From: Orychophragmus violaceus
Lineage: Eukaryota; Streptophyta; Magnoliopsida; Brassicales; Brassicaceae
Assembly: GCA_030180135.1 (NCBI GenBank)
Contig: CM058239.1
Span: 44,775,270 to 44,839,269 of the forward strand
Length of the DNA: 64,000 bases
Direction: 5' to 3'
The position numbers and the translations under genes were made by a program. The notes under the pieces are model-generated. The model was not told the DNA's origin. It saw nothing but the letters and a program-made list of their open reading frames with translations, and did no database searches. Position 1 is the stretch's first letter; every line of letters starts with the position of its first letter. This document shows positions 34,007-44,542 of this stretch, piece after piece.

Positions 34007-34678
34007 TGATGCATGAAATCCAACAAGTTAATCGAACATAGACAATAGTCAATGTAAGATAGAGGTTCGGAGAATCTCATGGAATTTGTGTTAAGTGATG
34101 ATAGGACAATTTGGTGTGTTCTCTGTTTTGTGGCTGCACCATGAGAAAGGCTGCCTACGTACTCTCGGAAGAGAGATCAAGCCATTCGTAGTTCATATAA
34201 CGATATCAAATTTAGTGAGCTCGGGTAAACTTGTTAGGCGAGCTCGAGTGAGCTTGTCGCCGTGCTCGAGGGCGAGCTCGGGTGAGCTTGTTTGGCGAGC
34301 TCGGGTGAGCTTGTCAGGCGAGCTCGGGTGAGCTTGTCGCTGTGCTCGTCGGAGAGGTGAGTGTGTCGTCGTGCTCGGGGACGAGCTCGGGTGAGCTTGT
34401 TAGGCGAGCTCGGGTGAACTAGTCGGGCGAACTCGGGTAAGCTTGTCGTCGTGCTCGGGGTCGTCTTTCTGCATGTTCTCCCAAATGTCTGTTTATGCTC
34501 TCTTCTCTCTAGAAAGCCTTCTCTCTCTTCCCAAAAAATTGTCCTTTTATAATGAATGACTATTTTCTATTTATAGCCACAATGTTTGAACCTATTTAAG
34601 CTGAGTTTTCATTAATATTTATAGGTTAATCTTTATTTGTGTTGGGTTATTAAAGGGATGCTAATCTCTGGTATAACA
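34007..34678 (-). repeat. 5' LTR of the non-autonomous element
   Basis: Near-identical to 29962-30646, with a somewhat different number and sequence of the internal GAGCTCGGG units (34200-34450). The primer-binding region lies directly to its left (33984-34006). Confidence 0.9.
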
Positions 34679-35196
34679 CTCACTAGAGACTCAAACAGCA
34701 GTGATGGGACCTAATAGAAAGGAATAACCAGTTAATTAACAACGTATTTAAAACACCACCCATTGCGTAAATTAAGAGCTCATCTTCAATTGTCTATACA
34801 CCTCCGTTTTGCCTTGAGCAGCACGACCAAATCTCCTAAGTAACCACCATTTTTTACAAGTCCAAATCAGCAGGGAACCACAAAAAAAAGAAGGGATGAT
34901 TAAAGTAACATCAATATAATCAGAAGTTACCTCAGAAAACATTTTGCCGTTGGTGTTATTAATTCGAACTTCAAGTACTTCAGAACAGAAGACTCCGTCT
35001 CCAGAAGCTGTTGCAAACATTTAAAGTAAATTTGTATTACACCCCGACCCAAAAAAAAAAAAAAAATTGTATTACACTATATCATTGATATCTAACCCCA
35101 GAAGAAGAAGAAGAGTTAGCCACGGAAGACCAAAGCACAAACCTCGTTTCTTGAGTATGTGTTATCAGTGATTTAACAGAAACTTTCCACTTGAGG
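34679..35196 (-). pseudogene. unrecognised gene fragment on the minus strand
   Basis: The minus strand shows an exon-like frame from about 35020 to 34935 (SGDGVFCSEVLEVRINNTNG) ending in a GAG|GTAACT donor, then a possible second exon (GRAAQGKTEVYRQLKMSS, stop near 34772). A poly-A/T run of 16 lies at about 35052-35067. I do not recognise the protein. It lies between two LTR elements and may be part of a gene cut by them. Confidence 0.3.
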
Positions 35197-35526
35197 CTTC
35201 TTGAGAAACCTCCTATCCTATACGATCAATTCACAAGAACTATTCCAATTGACTTAGTGCACGATTCCGATTTCGTCGAACACTTACTACGACTACACAA
35301 ACGAAGATGCAAGAAAGTAAGAATATATGTGAAGTTGTTATCCAGTTCAGGCGCACAAACCGCGACCCTACGTCTGGTCGAGACTTTTTCGGAATTCACG
35401 AAAGACAAAGTGATACAAATATCGCCGGAAATTACAGAGCCACCACGAAATCTCTCACCTGAAATCTCACTTCTCTCTATTTTCTCTCACCAATGTATTT
35501 CTCACCCAATTTTCACAAATTGATCA
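35197..35526 (-). repeat. 3' LTR of the outer copia element
   Basis: Direct repeat of 47051-47379, sharing CTTCTTGAGAAACCTC at one end and CACAAATTGATC at the other, with about 90 percent identity by eye. The end bases are not a clean TG..CA, so borders are good to a few bases. Confidence 0.8.
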
Positions 35527-36199
35527 CTCGCACGCAAAGAAGAAGACTACCCAAGATATTTATACCTCTTCCCGAGCTCAACAACCTCAAAACCGACTTA
35601 ACGACTCCGATAACCACCACCAACGGCTCTGTTGACTTTATCTTCCCTCGGCGTTGACTCCAGCTAGAATCTCCAGCTCCCATTGAAACGACGACGCTTT
35701 GATAAATGATCTTAACCCGGTAATATAAATCCCAAAATCCCAAACCGGAACTGAAACAGCTGGTTTACAATATCAAATCCAAAAGCAGTTTTAACGGTCT
35801 TCCAACGGTCATTCGATCCAAACATCTTCGACAAACTCTACCTTGAATGAATGACCTTCAACCTATCCTTAGATGAAATCTCGATTTCGTGTCATTTGAT
35901 TACTCAAAGACACCAAGAAAGCTCAACAGCTTGTTGAACATACTTATCGGTAGAACCTTTGTGAAGATATCAGCAAGATTATCATCCGTATGAATCTTAA
36001 GAACCTGCACTTCATCCTCTTCAACTCGTTCTCGCACAAAACTCAGCTTGACAGCCATGTGTTTGGTGCGTTCATGGTGAACGTTGTTCTTGTCTAGTGC
36101 AATAGTGCTTTGAGAGTCACAGAAGATTTCAATCTTCTCTTGATCATATCCAAATTCTCTGTTTTACCCTCTTAACCAAACCGCTTCTTTTTCTGCCTC

Positions 36200-37283
36200 A
36201 ATTAAGAATATTGTACTCGGATTCAGTCATTGACAAAGCAACCACTTTCTGTACACTTGACTTCCAACTGATGGCACATCCGCCTGACAATAAAGTGTAC
36301 CCTGGGATTGATCTTCTTCTATCCAAATAAGCCCCATAATCCGAGTCACAAAATCCAAATATCTTGAACACTTCTCAAAGACCAGATTCAAGTTAGTTGA
36401 TCCTCTAACATATCTCAAGACCCATTTGACTGCATTCTAGTGCATCTTGGTAGGATTACTCATGGACCTGCTGATCAGACCAACTGGTTAAAAAGATCGA
36501 GTCTAGATCCAATCATCCCATACATCAAACTTCCAACCACATTGCAATAAGGAACAACTTTCATGAACTTTGCATCATCCTCTTCTTCCTGCTTTGTTGC
36601 CGCTGCAAGTTTGAAATGAACTCCCATAGGAGTGTTTACCAGTTTGGCTTTATCCATGTTGTAGGTTCTGAGGACCTTCTCCAGATACTCCTCTTGAGAT
36701 ATTTTCAGAGAACCATGTTTCATGTTTCTTGTTATGTCAATGCCTAAGATCTTCTTAGCTGCACCAAGATCTTTCATCTCAAAGGTAGAACTGAGTTGAC
36801 CCTTTAACACATTGACCAACTACATATCCTTGCTACTAGCATATCATCAACATAAAAAACAAGTAGATGTACACACCTCAGACGTTTTTGATGTATACAC
36901 ACTGGTCATGAACACTTCTCACAAAACTATTTTCAATCATGAAGTTGTTAAACTTCTGATTCCATTGTCTTGGGCTTTGCTTCAGACCATATAAAGACTT
37001 CTTAAGCAGACATTCACAATCTTCTTTACCCTTTTCAAAGTAAGCTCAGGTTGGTCCATGAATATCTCTTCATCTAATTCTCCATGCAAAAAAGTGGTTT
37101 TAACATCTAGTTGCTCAAGCTCTTGATCTTCTTGCACTACTATAGACATCAAGTACCTGATGGAGACATCTTTGACCACATGGGAGAAGATTTCATTGTA
37201 GTTCACTCCTTCTTTCTAAGCATAGCCCTTTGCTACTAGCCGGGATTTGAACCTTGGTTCTTCAACACCTTGGATTCCTGGTT
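36200..37283 (-). pseudogene. outer copia reverse transcriptase/RNase H half, decayed
   Basis: It resumes in register after the insertion with PGIQGVEEPRFKSRLVAKGY, then QLDVKTTFLHGELDEEIFM (37110), a broken YVDD region near 36840, LGAAKKILGIDITRNMKHGS (36740), a YCNVVGSLMYGMIGSRLD stretch (36530) and an RNase H remnant (GLIWIEEDQSQ) near 36320. Stops and shifts separate these blocks. Confidence 0.8.
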
Positions 37284-37935
37284 TGTTGGTAAGCCTAGAA
37301 TCTAAGGTTATAGTATTGAATCATTGATCTCGTGTTTACCTCAGAGATGGCAGCGGAATGAATGGTAATCGAGATCAGCAGCGACTCAGGTGCTTCGCCT
37401 CTACCAGATACACACGCACACAAAGCTGGAAAGCCGGGATGCTAGTGCCGGATCTTGGGATCACTGAGTTTTGGTGGTTCTGCTTTCTCTGCGACAGAAA
37501 AGTGAACGACTAGGGTTCCAGGTCGACCATATAAGCCTTTTATATAGACCTGGAATGACTAAACCGAAATTAGATTAATTCCAATTCGTTTAAGTCATGA
37601 AATCGAAACGTCAGTTTCGAAACCCGATCTGTGTCGATCGACACACTCACTGTGTCGATCGACACACCACTATAAAACTCAATATCAATGTGTATCCAAT
37701 ACACATCAACATGATCATTACCATAATGATCGTTCCCATATTTATGCTTCCAGTTTGCTTAGGTGTGTGACCCTATAGGATCATATAATACTGGCAGTAA
37801 GTCCACTACTTACAGATTACAAGAGGCTTCTAGCAAAGAATTTCAACCACCCAGTATTATACGAAATGTCTGATCTCGACAACCAACTATCATCAGGAGT
37901 GAGTACGAGTGTGATTTCAGGACACAATCCCAACA
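37284..37935 (-). repeat. 3' LTR of the nested copia, with two palindrome copies
   Basis: 652 bases; starts TGTTGGGATTGTGTCC and ends CTTACCAACA in element orientation. It has two copies of TGTGTCGATCGACACA (37630-37645, 37651-37666), spaced 21 bases apart. Confidence 0.95.
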
Positions 37936-37946
37936 ATCTCCCACTT

Positions 37947-38753
37947 GTACTGGAATCATCAATTCCTATAATCCTTTTGTCTCTATATCTCGATTTGGCA
38001 TAAGGCAAGATTAGTGTCATCCTTATTAAGCCAATATCTTGTTTATCGAACTCCTGATCTATACTGAACAAGACAAACAACTGAACTACAGTTCGTTTGA
38101 GTGCGGCCACACATTTTCTCAGTATCAAATCTTCGACAGGCCCTGAGATATTTATCTCCCGTTATACAGGAGGGACAAATCCCGTCTTGTTCCATCCCTG
38201 TTCCTATACACATAAGCAATGCCTTTATAGCCGCCAGTTACGGGTCGACGTTTGACAAGGTCAAAGTGCACCAATTCATATGCAAGAAAGCATGATGAAC
38301 TCAGGTCTAAGGACTATACTCTATAGTCGTAATGAGAACCTCTCATGACACAGATATAACTATCCTGGAGACTTCTCATTTGCGGGTCATGTCCGATCAT
38401 ATGTTCATCAACATATATCTATGTGACTGACTGTGATACTCATATCATTGACTCCATGAAACTTAGTCAACAGTCACCTCACAAGCTAGTCTCTCGCGGT
38501 TGTCAGTGTCCCACTTTGACAACCTCGACTAGGGACACATTATAATTTATGTCATCTATAACTTACAGGGTTTCATGATCAAGTCCTCAACTTGATGACC
38601 TATAATATGGCATAAACTTATTTTGGGACCATTATTTAGATCACAATAAATAATGCCGAAATCAAATTTCATTAAACATATCCAAAAGTATGTTTACAAG
38701 AACATCTTAATATAACTAAAATAAAACAACCAGAACTCCCACTAGAATCAAGA
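37947..38753 (-). other. 3' untranslated region of the nested copia
   Basis: About 800 bases between the end of pol and the polypurine tract, unusually long. A second polypurine-like TAGTGGGAGTT occurs at about 38733-38743. No gene seen. Confidence 0.55.
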
Positions 38754-41700
38754 TTACATCTTAATATCTCTAATGCCTACAGCAGTAGTATGACTCTCAT
38801 GCTTAGGCCTTGGGAGTGGCTTAGTCAGAGGATCAGCGACGTTCTCGTCCGTCGGAACTCGGCTGATCTTCACTTCTCCTCTATTGACGATATCACGAAT
38901 CAGGTGATATCTCATCTCTAGGTGTTTGGACTTCTGGTGTGACCTGGGTTCTTTCGCCTAAGCAATCGCTCCATTGTTGTCACAAAACAAAGCCACTGGC
39001 TCCAAGATACTAGGAACCACACCAAGTTCAGTCATGAACTTCTTGATCCAAACAGCTTCCTTTGCCGCTTCTGAAGCAGCAACATATTCAGCTTCCGTTG
39101 TGGAATCAGCTACGGTGTTCTGCTTAGAGCTCTTCCAACTCACTGCACCGCCATTTAGACAGAAGACATATCCAGACTGTGATCGTAAATCGTCTCTATC
39201 CGTCTGAAAACTTGCATCAGTGAATCCATTCACCACAAGCTTCACTCCCTCCATATACCAAGAACTTATCCTTGGTATGTCTCAAATACTTGAGAATATT
39301 CTTGACAGCTGTCCAGTGATCTTCACCTGGATCAGATTGGTATCTACTCGTCATGCTTAACGCGTAAGCTACATCTGGACGAGTGCAGAGCATAGCATAC
39401 ATGATAGATCCTATTGCAGAAGCATAAGGAATCCTATCCATGTGTTCTCGCTCAGCATGTGTCGCCGGACACTGCTTCTTGCTGAGACTAATTCCATGAG
39501 ACATCGGAATGAAGCCCTTCTTGGAATCATGCATCTTGAATCTGTGCAACACCTTATCAATATAAGTGTCCTGGCACAATCCAATCAGCCTATTCGCTCT
39601 ATCTCTGTAGATTCTGATTCCAAGGATGTATGCGGCTTCTCCCATGTCTTTCATGGAAAAATAACTTCTGAGCCAAGTCTTAACAGACTGAAGCAACAGA
39701 ACGTCATTACCGAGAATAAGTATGTCATCGGCATACAGTACAAGAAACGCAATTCCGCTCCCACTAGCCTTCTTGTATACACATGGTTCTTCTTCGTTCT
39801 TGATGAAACCAAATTGTTTTACTATTTCATCAAAACGAAGATTCCAGCTCCGTGATGCTTGCTTTAATCCATAAATGGATTTATGAAGCTTGCATACCTT
39901 CCCAGCATTCTTAGGATCTACAAAACCCTCAGGCTGTGTCATATACACATCCTCTTCCAGAATTCCATTCAAGAAGGCGGTTTTGACATCCATCTGCCAA
40001 ATCTCATAATCATAATAAGCAGCAGTTGCTAGAAGAATCTGAATGGATTTAAGCATAGCGATTGGGGAATAGGTTTCATCATAGTCAATACCATGAATTT
40101 GTTTGAAACCTTTAGCCACCAACCTAGCTTTGTAAATTTGGACATTACCATCCACGTCAATCTTCCTCTTGAAGATTCATTTACACTCAATGGCTATTGC
40201 ACCATTAGGTAAATCGACCAAGGACCATACTTGGTTTTCTGACATGGATCCCATTTCGGATTTAGAGGCTCCAAGCCATTTTTCGGAGTCCGGGCCCATC
40301 ATTGCTTCCGCGAAGGTCGCTGGTTCGTCACTTTCAATGATCATCAGATCATTGCAGTTGGTCACGAGAAATCCATAATATCTCTCGGGTTCGTGACGGA
40401 TCCTTCCGGATCTGCGAACTTCAGGCTCCACAGGCGTGGCCTCCACAGAACTTTGTGGATCCAACTGCTGCTCTTCCTCAGCAGGTTGAGCAGTCTCCTG
40501 TGCATCTTGAATTTCTTCTAGATGTACTTTACTCCCACTGCTTTTCTTTGAAAGAAATTCTCTCTCAAGAAAAGAACAGTCCCGAGCAACAAAGACTTTG
40601 TTCTCAGATCGGTTGTAAAAGTAGTATGCCTTGGTTTCCTTAGGATAACCAACGAAGTAGCATTTATCTAATTTGGGTGCGAGCTTGTCAGAGATTAAAC
40701 GTTTGACATAAGCCTCACATCCCCAAATCTTCAGGAAAGACAGACTTGGAATATTCCCAGTCCACAATTCATGTGGTGTCTTTTCAACTGATTTAGATGG
40801 CACCCTATTTAGTGTAAACGCATGCGTTTCTAGAGCGTATCCCCAAAAGGATAATGGAAGATCTGAATGACTCATCATAGACCGAACCATATCCAATAAA
40901 GTTCGATTCCTCCTCTCTGACACTCCATTCCATTGGGGTGTTCCAGGAGGAGTGAGTTGTGAAACAATTCCACACTCGCTCAGATAGTCACTGAACTCTT
41001 GACTCAAGTATTCTCCTCCGCGATCTGACCGCAGAACTTTGATACTTTTGCCAAGTTGGTTATGTACTTCATTCTTGAACTCCTTGAATCTATCAAAGGA
41101 TTCTGACTTATGTCTCATCAAATAGACATATCCATACCTACTGAAGTCATCAGTAAAGGTAATGAAGTACTTGTAATTTCCTCTGGCAACAGTGCTCATT
41201 GGTCCACATACATCAGTATGAATAAGGCCCAATAAGTCACTGGCCCTTTCATTCGGTTTGTTGAAAGGGGCCCTAGCCATTTTGCCCATCAAGCAAGATT
41301 CGCATTTCTCACATGATTCAAAATCAAATGAGCCCAGAAGCCCATTACGATGGAGCCTCTGAATGTGTTTCTCATTGATGTGGCCCAAACGACAATGCCA
41401 TAAGAAAGTCGGGTTTTCGTCATTTGACTTAAACCGCTTTGTATTTATGTTAAAGACAGGCATTTCTTGGTTTAAGACATATAACCCATTATCTAATGGG
41501 GCGCTACCATAAAATGTACCATTACGATGAAAAGAACAAACTTTATTCTTAATAGCAAAATCAAAATCTTCCAAATCCAAAACGGAAACTGAAATTATGT
41601 TTCTGCTAATCGCAGGTACAAAGTAGCAATTATTCAATTCTAAAACCATGCCAGAAGGTAAAGACAAATCATAAGTGCCTACGGCCAGTGCAGCAACCTT

Positions 41701-42721
41701 AGCTCCATTCCCGACCCGTAGCTCAACTTGTCCTTTCTTCAGCGTTCTATTGTTTCTTAGTGCCTGCATATTAGTACAAATATGAGCACCGCAGCCGGTA
41801 TCCAATACCCACGAAGTAGAACAATGAGTCATAACATTAAGTTCGATAACATAAATACCTGAATCAGACGCATCATACGTCTTCTTCAGCTTCGCATAAT
41901 CTTCCATGAACTTCTTGCAGCTTCTCTTCCAATGCCCTAGATGCTTGCAGTAGTTGCATTTGTCCTCAGGAGAACGCCCGGATTTGGGCTTGGGCTTGGG
42001 CTTGGGCTTGTCTTGACTCTCAGTCTGGACAGCTTTAGCCTTTCCCTTATCCTTACTAGGTTTCTTAAACCTTTTACCCCTTGTACCATCAGTACATTAG
42101 GAGTTGCCTTCTTGAGATTCGGCTCTGCTGTCTTTAGCATGCCGTGCAACTCAATCAATGTCTTAGTCATGTTTTGCATGTTGTAATTCATGATGAACTG
42201 ATCAAAACACGACGACAAAGACTGCAGAATCATGTCAGTGGCCAGCTCCTGGCTAATGGCACAGTCCAGTTTCCCCAGGTTATCAATGTAACCCATCATT
42301 TTAAGGACATGAGGACTCACTGGACTGTCCTTAGCCAGCTTGCAATCCATGAGAGATTTAACCATCTGGTATCTCTCTGTGCGAGCTTGCTCCTGAAATA
42401 AGGCTTTCAGGCTGTTAATCATCTCAATCGGTGACATCACGTTCTCATATTGCTTATGCAGCTCAGAGTTCATAGTCACCAGCATTAGACAATTAACGTC
42501 TTTGAAATCAGCAGAATGCTTATCCCAAGCATTCTTATCTGCCTGCGTGGCATTGGAACGTGGCCTCTCGGGGAGAACTCTTGTAAGGACATATTCCTTG
42601 TTCTCCTGCCTGAGAACTATTCTCAGGTTCCGATACCATTCCAAGAAATTTGATCCATTAAGCTTGTCCTTCTCAAGGACGGATCTTAGCGAAAAGTGTT
42701 GATGTGAGTTGGGACAGACAT
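38754..42721 (-). pseudogene. copia gag-pol polyprotein, nearly complete, few lesions
   Basis: The likely ATG is at 42721. Gag (42700-41940) has a CCHC knuckle CNYCKHLGHWKRSC at about 41925, in the frame of pol. Pol: protease VLDTGCGAHIC (41810), pre-integrase HCRLGHINEKHIQ and CEKCESC, integrase D-D-E (HTDVCGPM, SDRGGEYLSQ, ERRNRTLLD), RT with TAFLNGILEEDVYM and YADDILILGN (about 39720), RNase H with GFTDASF, STTEAEYVAAS and CDNNGAIA, and a final stop at 38754. Lesions: a frameshift near the gag start, another near 42095, TGG to TGA near 40176 (before IFKRK), a break near 39230, and a TAG near 38957. The domain order PR-INT-RT-RH is that of Ty1/copia. Confidence 0.9.
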
Positions 42722-43911
42722 AGCTGTAATTAAAAGAGGTTTTAGTTATGATGTTCAAGGAAATGAGAATTCTTATCCAATAAGAAAACTCGCATTGTAT
42801 TCAAAACTATGTTTCCTCAGATGAATACAATGAACCAAGATCCTTACTTCACCAAAATTTGAGTGGGCGACTCGCCATCACCCAAGCTTTAGTTATCTGG
42901 GTAAGCAAATCATTGCTAATTGTACCCAGTACAACTCTTGGTCGCAGATAAGACAATCCATGTCTTACCCACTCTGATGTCTCTGGGCCCAGAACTTCTG
43001 ATAGCCCAGTCAAGTAAACCAATCTCTTCAGTCTCGTGATTATTGACAGTCGCACAGCAAGTCTATCAATGATCACATGTCTTACTCATGTAGTTGTGGA
43101 TACCAAGGACTCCAAGGCTATCCAACAACGAAACGAGTCTTGACAGTAGACAAGATCGGGCAAGACATCAAGATCACTTGATATTTAGTTGAGGAAAAGA
43201 ACTATTTAATCTTGATGCATATCCAATATACATCCAAGAAGTTTTTAAGTTAATTAAAACATCTAGATTCATTAAGTTTAAGTTAATCTAGAAGCAAGGA
43301 GTTAGATTTGGTTTGGTATTCGCAATTTGAGGTCCAACCATCAAATCTGCGAGTGGTGTGTCGATCGACACACCCTTGTATCGGTCGACACGACCTAACC
43401 AAAACCAAATTGGTTTTTCCGGTTTAATTCAATTGAACCGGGTCGATAACCGGTAAATCTAATTTTACCGAAATCAACCAATTAAATCGGTTCTTGACTA
43501 ATTGAGATAACCAGTCCAATCTAATTGAACCAGTTAATCCAATTGAACCGACTTAACCGACATAACCATGCGAGATAACCGGTCAATCCAATTGAACCGA
43601 TTAATCCTTTCGCACAGCCTGTGTCGACCGACACACCCAGTGTGTCGATCGACACATTAGGGTAACAGAAATCCGATCGCTGATCGAAACCCTAAAATTT
43701 TATAAGCGTTTCACGGTGTGTCGACCGACACACGATTAGTGTCGATCGACACTATGCGAAAACACCCGATCATCGTTTTAAAGCAGAAACTTAATCCGAG
43801 ATTAATTCGTTCAAAACATGATTTAGCAGGCACAAATCTAATCAAATACAACATTATTCGGATTATATGCCTCAGATTCAATGGTTTAAACCCTAATAGC
43901 TCTGATACCAC
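42722..43911 (-). other. 5' leader of the nested copia with palindrome cluster
   Basis: About 1.2 kb of untranslated leader. It contains at least five copies of TGTGTCGAYCGACACA or close variants (43357, 43620, 43641, about 43716, about 43738) and many AACCGGTT-like words, in the same arrangement as the copia-1 leader. Confidence 0.7.
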
Positions 43912-44542
43912 TGTTGGTAAGCCTAGAATCTAGGGTTATAGTATTGAATCATTGATCTCGTGTTTACCTCAGAGATGGCAGCGGAATGAATGGTAATCGA
44001 GATCAGCTGCGACTCAGGTGCTTCGCCTCTACCAGATACACACGCACACAAAGCTGGAAAGCCGGGATGCTAGTGCCGGATCTTGGGATCACTGAGTTTT
44101 GGTGGTTCTGCTTTCTCTGCGACAGAAAAGTGAACGGCTAGGGTTCCAGGTCGACCATATAAGCCTTTTATATAGACCTGGAATGACTAAACCGAAATTA
44201 GATTAATTCCAATTCGTTTAAGTCATGAAATTGAAACGTCAGTTTCGAAACCCGATCTGTGTCGATCGACACACCACTATAAAACTCAATATCAATGTGT
44301 ATCCAATACACATCAACATGATCATTACCATAATGATCGTTCCCATATTTATGCTTCCAGTTTGCTTAGGTGTGTGACCCTATAGGATCATATAATACTG
44401 GCAGTAAGTCCACTACTTACAGATTACAAGAGGCTTCTAGCAAAGCATTGCAACCACCCAGTATTATACGAAATGTCTGATCTCGACAACCAACTATCAT
44501 CAGGAGTGAGTACGAGTGTGATTTCAGGACACAATCCCAACA
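43912..44542 (-). repeat. 5' LTR of the nested copia, with one palindrome copy
   Basis: 631 bases. It differs from the 3' LTR mainly by lacking one 21-base palindrome unit (only 44258-44273 is present) plus a few substitutions, so insertion was recent. Confidence 0.95.

Larger units (their letters stand above)
29962..34678 (-). mobile_element. non-autonomous LTR retrotransposon, 4.7 kb, no gag or pol
   Basis: Two direct LTRs (29962-30646 and 34007-34678) share over 600 bases. In element (minus) orientation they start TGTTATACC and end TTTCATGCATCA. After the 5' LTR comes ATTGGCGCTAGAAGGAGGGG, a GGCGC-type primer-binding region usual for gypsy-like plant elements, not the Met-tRNA type. Before the 3' LTR lies a polypurine tract with 14 consecutive G (C run 30652-30665). 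The internal 3.36 kb holds tandem repeats and GACGAGCTG-rich DNA but no retroviral domain. The heptamer CTCACTA lies at both outer borders (29954-29960, 34679-34685), offset by one base from the left LTR, so a target duplication is likely but not clean. Confidence 0.85.
37284..44542 (-). mobile_element. young nested Ty1/copia retrotransposon, 7.26 kb
   Basis: LTRs 37284-37935 and 43912-44542 are almost identical. The flanks are TGGTT on both sides (37279-37283 and 44543-44547), a perfect 5-bp target duplication. The primer-binding site TGGTATCAGAGC lies beside the 5' LTR (rc of about 43898-43910). A polypurine tract, AAGTGGGAGAT, lies directly before the 3' LTR (37936-37946). The internal part encodes gag and pol in one direction with few lesions. 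It inserted in the RT gene of the outer copia element. Confidence 0.95.

Noticed and set aside
29954..34685. Clean 5-bp target duplication for the non-autonomous LTR element
   Set aside because: CTCACTA occurs on both sides but is offset from the left LTR by one base, so I report it only as likely.
38101..38295. Plus-strand open frame in the copia 3' region
   Set aside because: No homology, lies in the long untranslated region opposite to the element's transcription.
41941..42186. Plus-strand frame with repeated LGLGLGLG
   Set aside because: Antisense shadow of the KPKPKPK tract in copia gag.
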